Below, piece after piece: positions 23,901-36,299 of a stretch of DNA of 64,000 nucleotides (within the stretch, counting starts at the first letter, position 1; the number at the start of each line of letters is the position of its first letter). The position numbers were made by a program, and so were the translations under genes. The notes beneath the pieces were generated by a model, which saw only the letters and a program-made list of their open reading frames with translations, was not told the DNA's origin and ran no database searches. The stretch spans positions 10,001 to 74,000 of the forward strand of contig JAVKOQ010000183.1 in the NCBI GenBank assembly GCA_031835245.1, in the 5' to 3' direction. This stretch comes from Balamuthia mandrillaris. Lineage: Eukaryota; Discosea; Longamoebia; Balamuthiidae.

Positions 23901-25987
23901 TCATCTGTGTGGTTGTGAATAAAGTAAGAGGGAAGAAAATCCACAAGCCGCTTCATTCCCACCGATCGCACGCGCACAGTGAGCGTCCTAGACAGCCTGG
24001 TTTTGCCACTTTCTCCAAAGCCGAAACCCTTTAAGTTCTCCCCAAACTTGCGGCCTAGCTTTAACAGGGCACCACCAATAGAACGCTGGGAGGGAGTTGC
24101 ACGCTTGAACTTGCTTTCCACATGCATTCCTCCAACCACACTTCCCACGGTGGGGGTTGCTCCTGTTCCCGTTATGGTTGAGCGCCGACCATAATCATCC
24201 CCAATGACCGAAGGCAACTCTGACAAAGAGGAATCCATGGTAGACTTCAGGACAAGAACAGTTCTGGAGCTGCTTTTGAGGTTCTTTCTGCGGCGGCCTG
24301 GCGAGGAGGACATCTGCTCAGCAGATGGATAAGGTTGGCTATGGGGGTGATGGTTATGGGTAGTAGATAAGAGAGAGGGCTCGCTGTGCAGAGTAGCTGG
24401 AACGGCAGCAGGGGCGTGGGACGTGAGGGGAGTAAGGCTTTGAGGAATATAGTAAATGGTATAGGTGGTGGTGCCTGGGACGTCAAGAGTGAAGCCTGGG
24501 GTTTTTGTCCACCCGTCCAACATCATCACCTCCAATAACTTTGGCTGGTAGGGATTGCTGAAGCTATAAGAAGCCTCTTTTCCGCTCTCTAGGATCTTGG
24601 TGTCGGATGTGCTGACTTGAGAATACTGTAGAGCGGTTTCTGTCCTATTGCGAATAATGTATTGAAAGTGCGAGTGCATGTCGCTGCGCTTCACAACGGT
24701 TGTATCCTGCTCCTGTTGTTTTGCAGAGTCATCCTCTTTGATTCGCTTTTTAGGAGTTTTTTTCCGTTTCTTCTTCTCGACCATCATCAGCTCGTTTTCT
24801 TGTTCGGACTCTTGGAACAGTTGATAAATTTCCATTATGTGCCGAACCAGTTCTTTGGTGATGCGTACCCGCAGGGGATCAAGAGAGAGAGCTGTGATTT
24901 CAAAAGACGAATTGCGGCCACCATCCACTTCTTCCTCGTCGGAGAATATACTTGGTAGTCCCCTGTTGACGACGATCCAACATACCATAATATTATCGGT
25001 AGATCAGTACCAAAGGGGAAAAAATCATTATATGTGAGAACGTTACGCACCGGGTAAGAGAGATACTGAGATGAGTGGGCTCTATGAAAGGCTCCGGAGT
25101 CCGAAAAGCAAGGTTATTCACTAGCGTCTCGAATCGCAAGTTAAGATTAAAGTCTATGACCTCGCCGGCAATCGTCAATTGAGCTTCCAAGTTCTGCACG
25201 GGGTGGATAACAAGCGCAACAAGCCAAACTCAGAGGTAAGAACGATAAAATATAACACGACGGTAACAAACGTGCCTTCAAGTATACAATAAAAAGCTCA
25301 AGTTCAGCCACATAATCGCTAACTATAGCCATATCAAGGTGCTGGAGGCTGAGCTCCAGGGTAAGCACCCGTCCACCCATTTTGTTGTTCGTGGCAGTTG
25401 AGGCCAAAGCAGCGGCTTGGTGATCATTGACAGGCTCGCGTGCCAAGGCTCCCGCACCACTGTCTCTTGGCAGCATTTCAGTATAAGAGGCGTCGTCTGA
25501 AAGCGAATCACTAAAACTGGCATTCTCGTCGTGAGATACCCATCCGGAGGGGATGGTTTCCTGTTCGTCTTCCGAGTCTACCATGTCCTCCATGTCCGGC
25601 GCTGGTGTAGTGGCCTTTGTGTCTGTACTGCTCTCAACAGCCCCTCCTACATTTTCGTTTGCGTGGGCTCCTTTTTCTCCGCTTTTCTCTGTACTAAAAG
25701 ATGACTGCAGGAGTCCTACAAGGCTTTGGTAGAGAATGTTCCATGTTGTCCTGTACTTACTTATGGACATAAATGCCTTAATTGAATCCACATTGCACTT
25801 AACATGTGTGTACGATCTGTTAATTGCCTCTATTTTCTTCGTTTGAATGATGATCTGCCGGTACACAAGTGAGACAGACGCACAACAAGAGAGAGAAAGA
25901 GAGCGAGAGCGAGAGAGAGAGCGCGAGAGAGAGAGAGAGCGAGAGAGAGAGCGCGAGAGAGAGAGAGAGAGAGAAGAGGAGCGAGAA

Positions 25988-26019
<32 letters not shown>

Positions 26020-29000
26020 GATAAAGGAGGAAATACCTGTAAGGAAACAGGATGCATGATGGGCACCGTCTGCACCACTCTACAAAGTCCAGTATCCAAC
26101 GTTCGCAGAAACACACGGCAGCCAGAGATTGCACAATCAGTGCGGCGAAAGTTGTGGTGATAAATGGACTGGTTGTCGTTACTCATGAAGAGGGTGTCTG
26201 CTCCAATATCCAGAAGAGAGGTTATGCTCTCCGTCAACATTTCGGGCAAAAGAATGGCTGAGTTACGAAAAACCAACTTGAACAATACACCCAACATGTT
26301 GCTCTTTTTTTCTTCCTCGCCCTCCATTTGTTTCTCCTGTTGAAGGCATGTTAATGTTTTGCCAAATTAAAAAATTAAAACTGTGAGCTACAGCACAACA
26401 GAAACAAAGGGGTACCTCTGTGGAAGGGGACGATTCGTTGGTCCTTTGCTGCGCTTCCTCCAAAAAGCGCCCCCAAGCAGAATGGCTACGTGGGCGTTTG
26501 TGTTTAGGTTCGCTTGTAGCATAATCAACATGGCTACCTTCATTAGTGTCGTCGTCAACACCAGCATCTGCATCTAAGACGCTGACATTTTCTTGAATGA
26601 GATCCTGCAGCTGTTTCTGCATTTGCTGATAAGACCGCCGTATATTCTTCTGGTGTTCTAACAGTGTGAAAAACTCGGTGAAGCTCGGAATCAGCTGTTT
26701 TCGTGAAAAACAAATGTTAATACGGTGTTATTGTGGAATGTCACATCGACGCAACAACAAAAGTGGACAACATACCTCTGGCACATAAACAATCAGTACT
26801 GATTGTAACTCGGCCAGCCACCGCACACGCCATGCAGCCTGCTCTGTGGACCCATCTCGGGCATTAAATCTATCAAACGAGAAATGAATCATATCAGGTG
26901 CGTCTTCCTCTTGTTCTACAGCTAGTTGATTGGACAGAGATTTATTGGTTAGCACCTAAACTATTCAGCTACATGATTAAGTCCAACTATACCTGTCTCA
27001 TCGTCGCCCCAAAGGAGGCCTGTGGGCTGTGCCCTCGAGGAACTTTTGTCTGTAGCATCCATGTAGTGAGGGCGTATGATGGTCCTGCAGCAATATGTCA
27101 GAAGAACTACCACGCTAAAATTTAACATTAGGTTTTACCTGAATAGTGAGGCTGAAGCCAAGGCCGCATCCTCCGAGGGACGTAGGTCTGTTATACGGAG
27201 CGCATGTACGCTAACACTGGTGGTGGATAATGGGCCGGAACTTTCATACTTGTATCTCAGTTGAGAGAAATCTATCAAAGCAAACTCAACTGGGCTGTCC
27301 CTGTCGTATTTAACCTGCAACAGACAAACCGTTTTAAAAAGGAAAAATCAGCAAAAAAAAAACATCTACCGAAAATAACAAGTCAAAAACGGATGCTAAC
27401 AACCTCCTTTAATACCCAGTTAAGCTTTCCAACGGTAATGCTGAAGCGGTAGGTAGTAGCGACTGGAGGGTCTGCAACAGCTGCTGCTGCGTTAGATACT
27501 AGTTCTTGATGTAGCTTTTTAGTTCCGTCCTTTTGCTCTTTCTGCCAGGAATGAAAATAACCACCGCAACCAGGGTTAGTAAGGAGATACGAATGTCCTC
27601 ATAGATCAAGAAGAGAGCATACGATGAGTGTGCCCACGGTGTGGATATCTGCCAGTTGATTGTCTAACAGATTGAGTATCATCACAAACTGAGGCCTAAT
27701 CATGGAAACATCAAGGCGTTCTATTCCCACACTGATGGTGTCGTTCCAAGCATCCGCTTGCCCTGCCTGCACTCGATGGTAGTCCACCTGCAGGATGATT
27801 ACGTTGAATGCGGGTCTCAAAGGAGGATATAAACAGAAGCAACAATGATGTACCTTTAGCACGAAGGGAGAGCAAAGAGGCTCCCTGGAGAATGAATTTG
27901 GAGCAAAGCCAGAAGGATGAACCTCATGTACTAGGTCTCTTTCTGAGTCGTCTGTGGCGTTTTGCGATGCATCAGCTTGAGAAGGCGCTTCCGCAGAAGA
28001 CTGGTGATCAAACATAAACGAATGAAGCGATATGTTGCCAACAACGCTGATTTTCTGCTCGGAAGACTTGCCCCTTGCTCTAAAGTTCATTTCTTGAATA
28101 TCCATTGGCATGCATTCAGGAGTGTCAGGAGCCTCTACTACCAGAGCCTCACAATTCAATAACCGCAAATCCCAATCTGATGGCATGAAGAAGTCACAAT
28201 AATGAAGAGCGAAAAGTGAACGAATAAAAACAAACCTGAACGGAAGTTCTTCACTTGGTCGGATACAAACGTACGAACTGAGTCCGAAAAATCCGCTTGT
28301 GCTTCCTTGTCCGTTTGGTCTTCTACTGTTTCCATGAAGAAAAGTTGGATCTTGGTGAGCGTGCTAAGAATAAGGCTAACTTGCATATCGTTGAGGTAAA
28401 CCCAGAATTTTTTGTTGGCTTTCATAGTAGCCTTATCGTTATTCCTTTCTTCATCCAGAACCTTGCCCACCAGTCTAGTGATGGTCTCAAGATCCTGCTC
28501 ATCATGCTTCTTTTCCCATCTCACTAGCAAATTTGATGAAGCTTCTGGTCGTTGCTTTGCTGCGTCGAGCGGAGAAAACAAGACATAAAAGGGCGAGTGC
28601 GCGTGTTGCGGACACACAACCTAGTCATAAATATGGTAAATTAGTCAAAAATGTTTTGTATCCTGGTTTCGGTTCATAATAGAAGTACCTTGAAATGGGT
28701 TATTTGGGCTTTCACGACGTTTCTTGCAGCATGATTTTCATAGACAAGCTCCATTCCATCAAAAGTAAGTTCCGCAAGACGACCTGTTGGTACGTTTATA
28801 CCAAACTCTCCTTTGCTTACTTGGAGCATGGCCATCCATCTGCCATTTAGTATGTTAGCTTGCAGCTGCAAAGAGGAGAGAGGAGAGAGAGGGAGAGAGA
28901 GGGAGAGAGAGAGGGAGAGAGAGAGTACAAAATAGGAGGGGCTTCATTTTGCTTCGGGGGAGGTTGGCTTGCTACCGTAGATAGGTCAGCTTTAAACTGA

Positions 29001-32000
29001 GCAATACCAGCCATTGATGCTTGCATTACATTTTCCAGTAATTTTTCGAGTTCTTGTTCTTCATCTTCACCACCGAGCAAAGCGGTGGACCAAGCTAGTC
29101 TGTGCTCCACCACATGCAAAAAGTAGATGTATCTGTTATAGAAGAGTCAAAGATAACGTGCTATGGTGTTGAATGGTGGGAAGTGGAAAACATAAAGGAT
29201 ACTGGTTCTTGTTGATTTCTAAGTTTACGTCACTAAGCTTTAAATAAAACTCCAATTGAGGTTTCAAAAGAGTATAGCGCTAGAATTGCATCGATGGTCA
29301 GAATAAAGCGGCATGCTAATAAGCAGTGGGAGAAAAATGGAAGCGTGACGAGGTTACCCTAAATTCGTGAAAAAACACCACCATACGAGTATCTACTGGC
29401 TGCAGCAGAGTCAAGGCAGGACTTTGGGGATCTGGTAATGAGCGGCAGCAAAGTTGACGTATTACCATCTAGCCACACATGATGTTAACCACGTTTGTTC
29501 GGGAGAAAAAGAAAAGTAAAGAATCTTAGTACCCGGAACTTATGTGACCGCATAATGAGGTCGTCTTCGGTGCTGTAGGTTGAGGTAAAGTCTGCTTGGT
29601 CTGAAGGGGAAGAAGCTTCACCTGTTGAAAGAAAAATGCCTTGCTCAAATATGACTGGCCGTTTTGTAGATGGGTCACAACTGGCAATTAGGACGCGAGT
29701 TGCGTCCAATATCAGCACCTGAGATGCTATGGGAGCCGGTCCTGGATGTCCCGCATAAGGAGGCAATATAAGGCATGAATCAAGAGCCTACACTCACATT
29801 AGGAGGCAAGAGTAAGAAAAGTGCAAGGCAGCTAGTGGTGGTGAAGACAACAGAGCACACAACAGCTATAAAACAAAAAACAACAAACCTCTAATTTAAA
29901 CTGCAAGTAATCATAGAGCATGCTTTCTACAACAGCTTCCATTCCTTCGTTAACAGCTTTGTCGAGCAGCGCGGACGTTGGCGTTTGAGTGAAGAACAGG
30001 AACAAGCGCTTCCAAAGATCTCTGTCATAGACACACCTCACATTGTTGAAGAGGATATGCAACTCTTTGGTAGAATAGTATGGGGAGGAACTGCGAATCT
30101 TGTTCGGCACTTGGTGGCGTATATAACGGAGTTTCATGTATGGGACTTCTTCTCCGCCTTCTTCAGATAATTGGCTGCTATTTGGTTGCAGTGCCTCTGG
30201 CGATGTAACTAGTTGCCAAAGGTAAGTAATACAACCAAAGCAGTGGCGTGAAAACTATACCTTTCATTGAAGGCGGTATCTTGGAGCTTAGCAAGGTTGT
30301 GTAGGCGGCATCTTTTAGTCGTGAGGCCATGAGCTCAAAAAGCGAAAACCGCATTACTTCAAGCTGAATTTCTGTACTGTGGATCTCATGTTTTGTACCA
30401 CGCTCGCCTACGGTAACGCTTACGGAATCTGGGATGAATGACGCTTTAAAGTTGTTAAATTGGACCGAGGCAAATGGTGTAGGTTCACCCAAAATTATTT
30501 CCTTGAAGTCTATCCGACCATCTTGAACGAGCAGATTATACGTGATCTTGTTTATGTCCTGTACGGTTATGCAGCGCACGATAGAGAAAGGGAGAGGGTC
30601 AGAGAGTGTGTGCGTGTCAACAACATAAACAAACCCAACAGGTGCATGAAACACGTACTTGATTTGAGTCAAAACCAGATAACTCCGCGTCATCGAAGGG
30701 GTCTTGAATATCACCTTCAAGGAGGCCATCATGCTCCTCGACAGGTAGGGTCGATGTGAGAGCAGCCTCCGTTTTATGTGACGTGCTTGTCTCTTCTTCA
30801 GGGAGTGACACTGGTACGTCTTGTTCTTCTAAGGTTGTTGTCTCTTGAGCCTTGTTGGCGTCGGATAGGTGAACAACAGAATCTGTCTCTACCACTCCTA
30901 ACCCCTCGTAGTCGTCAGTGGCGCTGCTGTAGTCGTCTTCCTCTTCGGAATTCTCGTCCTCTTGCACGGGTGGTGTTTCTTCTTGGTACCCTCTATACAA
31001 CATGTTGCGAAAGCGAGACCACATAGAAGGGGCCTCTTCTGCGGGTTGTGACTCCCCCTTGGGTTGTTCCTCTTCCTCGTATTCACTTAGGACTTCCTTT
31101 TCGCTATCTATGTCGCTGCCACTGTCGCTGAAGATGTCCAGATTAACTTCCGTCTCCTCGCCGTCGCTTTCGTAGTCATTGTCGTTTGGCAGCCTAACGG
31201 ATCCCCGCCGACTGCGAGAGGTTGAGGCCGTGCGGCTTGGTGAAGGCTTAGGCTTGGGCTGCTCCATCGGTTTTCTGGAGAAACAGGATAGAATGCCCTC
31301 TAGCATAGCTCTACACATTTGGTACTCAGCAACATCAAGAGACAGTAGCAATTGGTCCACGTTCATATCCACCTGAAAGTACAAGAGCTCGCCTGTCTTG
31401 GCGTGCTTCTTTTGTTTGACCTATGTTGTGGTAGTTTGTTTGAGGGTGAGTAAGCTTAATAGGTGTTTGCTATGCATCCTTTCTCCGTTTCTCATTCTCT
31501 TTCTTCTGACATCACTTGAAGAATGGCTAAGTGGAAGACGTACATGGCTGGTTATGGGGGTATCTTGAATGATGGGTATGGTGCCTCCTCCCTTCAGTAG
31601 AGACAAAGACACAGAGCCCAACTTCAATTCTTTGTACAAAATCAATTCCTCTTTCTCTGCGTTAATTTGTATGGTCTCCGTCAAGTCAACCACCTTCAAG
31701 ACAAGAGATGAGTCAGAATGTAAAAGAAAGTTTTGTGAGTGCAGGGAGTGGCTCTAAGTACCTCCCAATTCGCGTTGGTGGATTGCACCACAATGTTGTG
31801 TACATCCAGGCGAAGGGCGGGTGGAAGCGTTGCATTGCTGCTTCCAGTGTCGCTCTTATTGGGTCCCAGAGTCTGTATCGTGAAATGCAGTTCCTTTACT
31901 TGTAACTTCACTCCTTCGAGTAGCTTGGCGGCAAAGCCCCTCCCCGACGAGGTGGAAGTGGCTTGTTCTGCAGTGTTTGAGCTTGCTTGTGAAGAAGGAG

Positions 32001-32530
32001 CTGCGCAGTGGAGGCGTTCTGGTTCCCGTAAAACAATGTCCACAGTACCCAGGTAAAATACTACTGGGCTGCTCCTTAGGCTGCTCCACGGAATCTATTC
32101 CCAACAATAACCACTGCCAGCGTCAGTAATCTCCCTTATCATCACAAATTTCCCACTCCTAGTTTCCTTTCTTCTTTGTTTTATCTCCAAAGGAAAGTCG
32201 ACGACGACGTACCGAAACACTCAGGCTGGAACAGCTGACTTTTTTCACCTCGAGGTTTGGTGGCACGTTCAAGATCCGTTGTATGACCTCTTCTTTGAAC
32301 TCTGGACAGCATGGCGGCCACATCAAGCATCAAAGAAGCAATACAAAAAAAAAGATGAGCACAAAAGAGAAGAAGGGGCTCGCGGTCAGGGCACCGGTGA
32401 AAATAAAGGTAACAAAAAGGAGGTACCGACCCAAGTTTTTCAGTTCCCAGTTTGAAAAGTTCTCGGAGGAGAAGTCCTTCACAAAGGAGCTCATGTAGCC
32501 GTTGAGCACGTGGCCTACTATCCTTTGCAT
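17948..32530 (-). CDS. VPS13: VPS13 bridge-like lipid transfer protein
   Basis: About 32 exons over 14.6 kb encode roughly 3,900 residues. VPS13 proteins form a long hydrophobic groove that moves phospholipids at organelle contact sites. The N-terminus (32530) is a chorein domain: MQRIVGHVLNGYMSSFVKDF, then SLSVS/IPWSSLRSSPVVFYL across an intron. The middle is repeating-groove sequence with disordered acidic inserts (30660-31250 and 25400-25700). The C-terminal half has the VAB adaptor domain (FSFSWHNTGARQIQVRVANG-type repeats, 22300-24990), the APT1/ATG2_C-like helices (GAREGGILGAIKGFGIGFVG; PLGGLFDFFSKTLEGL) and a final PH-like domain (RYRLLVLTSVSFHIINVDS). Introns have sense-strand (CT)n tracts. 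The stop is at 17948-17950. The gene is divergent from the DDIAS-like gene and tail-to-tail with RhoGAP. Individual small exons (for example near 29370-29440) are less certain than the whole. Confidence 0.93.
25888..26020. repeat. Long interrupted (GA)n tract in a VPS13 intron
   Basis: About 130 bp of GA with scattered GCGA and AAGA interruptions lies in a VPS13 intron just 5' (on the + strand) of the exon ending at about 26030. On the gene's sense strand it is a (CT)n pyrimidine tract. It is the longest such tract in the gene. Confidence 0.95.
28866..28924. repeat. (GA)n/(GGGAGA)n tract in a VPS13 intron
   Basis: GAGAGG and GGGAGA units on the + strand, pyrimidine-rich on the sense strand, between the exons at about 28867-28690 and 29133-28975. 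Confidence 0.9.
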
Positions 32531-32954
32531 TGCTTCTATTGTAGCTCCTTCTTTGGCGCCGTTGAACTAGAGTGGGCAGTGCTCACGACAAACGCGTGAT
32601 GTTGGCGTTGGCCAGATTAGCAGCGGCAAGTAGCAAAAGCGGGAAAGTTTTTTTGAAAAAAAAAAAGCCCACTTGCCGGCAGTTGTTGGGGGGCACCCCT
32701 TGTTCTCTCCTTCCTCCTCCTCCTCCTCCTCCTCTGCTCCTCTGCTTCCTCCTCTCCTTTTTTTCGTTGATCTGTTTTTTTCTTTTTACTTTTCTAATAT
32801 TATTTATTTATCCACGTATGTGCAGTTCTAGCGGCCAACCTATTAGGGAATCGTATGGGTCGACAAGTAATCGCGGGCTGCACTATCTTCCCGCCAAAAC
32901 CTAAACCACAGCACCCAAGGCCTTGTGGTAGAGGCAGGGGGGGCAGGGGGGGGG
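32531..32954. other. Divergent promoter region, VPS13 (-) / DDIAS-like (+)
   Basis: About 420 bp between the VPS13 start and the first clear Met of the DDIAS-like protein. It contains a long T/C-rich stretch with (TCC)n at 32705-32760 and T-rich sequence to 32820, resembling the pyrimidine part of an intron. An upstream non-coding or short coding exon of the + gene is therefore possible. Confidence 0.5.
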
Positions 32955-34098
32955 ATGGTGGTGGTGGTAGTGGCGCAGGCGGTGGTGCTGCACGTGGACA
33001 AGGCCATAGTCTACCCTTGCTGCTCCGCATGCAAGCGCAAAGTGGAGGTGCACTTTCGTCAGCCGCAGAGCTCCTTCCCTTCTTCTGCGCCTCTCCCTCG
33101 TGACGGTGGCCACCCCTCACAACGGCCTGCTGCACCGTCCACAGGGGCTGCTGCTGCCCCGTCCTTTCAATGCGGCAGTTGTCGGCTGTCCTTCGACAAG
33201 CCTCATTACCAGTATCGCCTTAAATTGAAGGTGACTGACCAGGCTGGCACCATCGCTCCAGGTGCATCCTTCTCCTCCCCTCGTTGTCCACCACAAGAAG
33301 TGTCCTTCACTTCTCTAACCCCCTTTTTTTTGTCAATTATTGTTTTTGAATGGCTGAAAAAAAGTGGTACTATGGGGATACAAGCTAGATAAACTCTTTG
33401 GTGGCTCTGCTGCTCAATTCCAGGAGTATGGCTCCTTCCTTTCCTTTTCTTTGGCGCAGAAGCAGACGCACCAGTGGGCGCAAGGGGAACGCACCACTCC
33501 CACATACGATGACCTTCTTTCTCGCAGTCTCAACTATTTCTTTTTGGGTCGTTCCTTCCTCTTTGAATTCAACCTACCTTCTTCTCCAGATGCTAGAAGA
33601 AGAGAAGGAGGAGAGGAGCATCTCCTTCGTGTGGTACCGTTGGAGGAAGTGCGTGCTGCTCTGGCGACCTCTCTGCCCATGGACATCGTGGCAAGGAACA
33701 TTTACAGCACACAGCAACTACCGCCACCACCGCATGCTGCGACGTACCATTGCAATGTACTGAGCAGTCTCAAACAGCTTGTCCAACAGGCACGACTGCA
33801 CTCTGTCCGCTCTCCTCCAGCGCCAGCACTTCAGTCCATGACCACCAGCACTGCTACAACGAGAAAGACCTCGTCCTCCTCCCCATCACTTGATTCTTTC
33901 TCTTCTGTCTCCACGTCGTCTTCTTTCTCCACCGCTTCAGCCACGTTCACATTGCCACCAACCACCAACCACAGGGCGGCTTCCGAGGCTGTTACTTCCC
34001 AACACACCTTCAAGACGCCGCCATCATCCCCACTGGCTTGCTTGCGGGACGAAGCCTTCCTAAAGAACTTTTTCTCTCCAAACATCTATAGAAAATAG
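32955..34098 (+). CDS. DDIAS/noxin-like zinc-ribbon OB-fold protein
   Basis: Exons 32955-33261 and 33365-34098 join in phase 1 (..TIAP/VVLWGYKLDKLFGG). The protein has an RPA1 C-terminal-like OB fold with a zinc ribbon: YPCCSACKRK ... FQCGSCRLSF, then YQYRLKLKVTDQAG, a VVLWG-KLDKLFGGSA strand-helix and NYFFLGRSFLFEF. This order (CxxC, CxxC, YRYxLxLxV, VxxxGxxLxxxFG-xA, FxGxSFxF) is that of DNA-damage-induced apoptosis suppressor (DDIAS/noxin) and of the RPA70 DBD-C. The C-terminal 180 residues are disordered Ser/Thr/Pro. RPA70 itself is much longer, so DDIAS-like is preferred. Single-strand nucleic-acid binding is inferred. The start is uncertain because sequence upstream is G-rich and open. 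Confidence 0.7.
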
Positions 34099-34560
34099 AG
34101 GAAGGAACGTTGGGCTATGCCTTTTGGCCAGGGAGCACCGAGTCCGTCCTTCTTGCTGCCCAGACAACCACAGCGGAGAGATACTAGCGGCTGCGCCTCC
34201 TAGCTATGCTCCCTCGCCACCATTGATAACGAATTTGATCGCGCTCACGCCGCTAATGGTGGTGGCTATGGTGGCGGGCTCAACAGGAAAGACTAAGGCG
34301 GCGCCAAGACCAGAAGAGCAGAGCCAAAAAAAAACAAGGGCAAAAAGTAAAAAAACGATCGGTGTGTGCCACATTGTTAAAGCAAGAACAGGAAATAAGA
34401 AAATGAAAACAATCGTACAAACACAAAAATAGGATATGGTTAAACAGCTGAAAGAGAGCATCTGGTCTCCTTGGCAGATTGGCAGGTGCTTGATGTACAG
34501 ACAGGCCTCGAGACGAAGAGAGAAAACAGAATAGTAGCAGAGGAAGAAGAAAAAGAGAGG
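34099..34560. other. Convergent 3' region, DDIAS-like / NF-YC
   Basis: About 460 bp between two stop codons facing each other. It is A-rich on the + strand at 34320-34430. No conserved coding is recognised; it should hold both 3' UTRs. Confidence 0.55.
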
Positions 34561-35116
34561 CTATAAACTGTCATGGGGCTGATGGTGCTGGTGACGAGAA
34601 ACCTCTGATTGCTGTTGGGAATGTTGTTGATGGTGCTGAGGAACAAGGTGCTCTGCTCCAACCATACCTGCAGCGAGGTGATGATTGCTCGCGTCTAATT
34701 GAGAATGTGAGTTGTCAAGTGATTCGTCATTCAGGCCTTGGTGGTGTTGGTGCTGCTGCTGCTGCAAGTGTTCCCCCATTTGCTCTCGAAGTTGATGCTG
34801 ATCATGCAACTCGTTGCCCAGGTGATGCTGGTGATTGTCCATTTGGCCCATTTGCTCCATTTGCTGCTCTGATAGTTGGCCAAGCTCTGCCATGTGGCCA
34901 GCTAGGTGTGGTTGCATTCCAAACTGCTGCATCAGCTGGGCTTGCTGCAGTAGGCGAAGAGACTGTTGCTGGTAAAACAGTTGCTGCATGCTCGGATCGA
35001 CCTGTTGTTGAGTTTGTTGCTGAGCCAGTACTTGCTGCTGAGCTAGTTGGTAGTAGTATTGTTGCAGTTCTGGAGTGATTACAGCAGGCCGTACTAGTTC
35101 CTCCTTTTATTGCAAG

Positions 35117-35149
<33 letters not shown>

Positions 35150-35818
35150 CCACTGCGTCAACCTAGGTTGCAGAGATGGATAGGTAGTGGATGTGTACCC
35201 CTTGTTGCTTTCCTTTAATGTCCTCACGTGGCACGATGTCTATTAAGAAGTCAAAGGTGTCGTTGCGTGCGATCGCCATCGCCAAATCATTTCTCTGGCA
35301 CACACAAACATTGATTAGCAATATGGTGTGAATGTGCACTTCGAGTTTATGGTCAAGTAGTAGTTACCTGGAGGGTCCGTCGCTTGTTTTCCTCAGTATG
35401 AATCCAGGCCCGTAGTGTCAACTCCAAGATGAACATTTCGCAGGCCTTTGCAAAGAGGACTGGGGCCTCCGCACTGATCATCTACGGCACCATTAGAGGA
35501 AAAAAAAGCAAGCAAAAAGGGTGAATTACTTGGTAAAAGCAAAGCAGTGGAGGCGGTAAAGTTAAGTGCGGGTTGTACCTTAACGTCCTCATCAAACTTC
35601 ATAATTTTCTTGATTCTGGCCAATGGCAGCCCACTTTTGCCTTTGAAGGAGGACATGTCCTCAATCTCACGCATCTGCTGCTGCCAGAACTGGTGTATTT
35701 GCTGCAACTGCTGCTGCTGCAACTGCTGCGACTGCAACAAATGTTGCTGCTGCATTTGAGCGGAGGAAAGCCCTCCCAACTCCTCGTTATCCAGTTGGTC
35801 CGCCCGATTGTCTTCCAT
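34561..35818 (-). CDS. NFYC: NF-YC / HAP5 CCAAT-binding factor subunit
   Basis: Exons 35818-35579, 35481-35368, 35294-35199 and 35103-34561 are all phase 0. The N-terminal half is the NF-YC histone fold: [12 protein letters not shown], then [53 protein letters not shown] and [12 protein letters not shown]. These are near-invariant in NF-YC, which pairs with NF-YB and NF-YA to bind CCAAT boxes. The C-terminus is Gln/His/Leu-rich, as in other NF-YC activation domains. The intron 35104-35198 carries a (CT)n tract on the sense strand. Confidence 0.96.
35121..35149. repeat. (GA)n tract in an NF-YC intron
   Basis: GA on the + strand, so CT on the NF-YC sense strand, within the intron 35104-35198. 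Confidence 0.95.
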
Positions 35819-36299
35819 TGCAGGCAGGGTGGGTATGTGGGTGGTTGTGTGGGTGGGTGCACCGGTAGCCGTTAGAAACCTTGGGTTAGCCCCTATCCGC
35901 TACCCCGCAGCAGCTACTGACGCGTTAGCTTTCGATTTGTTTTTGTGTGGTAAGTGAGCTGAGGGGTCGAATGTTTGAGGGTCAGGCGAGTAGAACGGAG
36001 AGAAAAGGAAAGGAAAAGGGGAGGGAGAGAGAGAGGTCCCTCAAGCAACCACTGCAACAAGTAGCAGCAGGCCCCCCCCCCCCCACAGAAAAGAAGCACG
36101 CTGGCGCGCCGTTGTTGCTAGCTTGGCGACCGCTGTAGCAACTTCCCTCCCCTTTCCATTGTCATTGCCAGCCAGAGAAGCAATTTGGTTTGTGCTGTGG
36201 AAGAGGATCAAGAGGCTTCTTTTTTTTTCGATTTTAGTTTTTTGTTAGAGTCTTTCACCTTTTTTTTCCCCCAATACATAACTTGATTTCGTATTGGAA
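35819..36299. other. Divergent promoter region, NF-YC (-) / RBBP6 (+)
   Basis: About 480 bp between two divergent starts. It includes a GTGGGT-rich patch (35828-35860), a C run at 36071-36084, and T runs at 36220-36270 just before the RBBP6 Met. No TATA or other box is convincing. Confidence 0.5.

Noticed and set aside
25847-26059. Arg/Glu-rich + strand frame
   Set aside because: Low-complexity GA tract in a VPS13 intron.
34707-35078. Ala/Val-rich + strand frame
   Set aside because: Antisense of the Gln/His-rich C-terminus of NF-YC.
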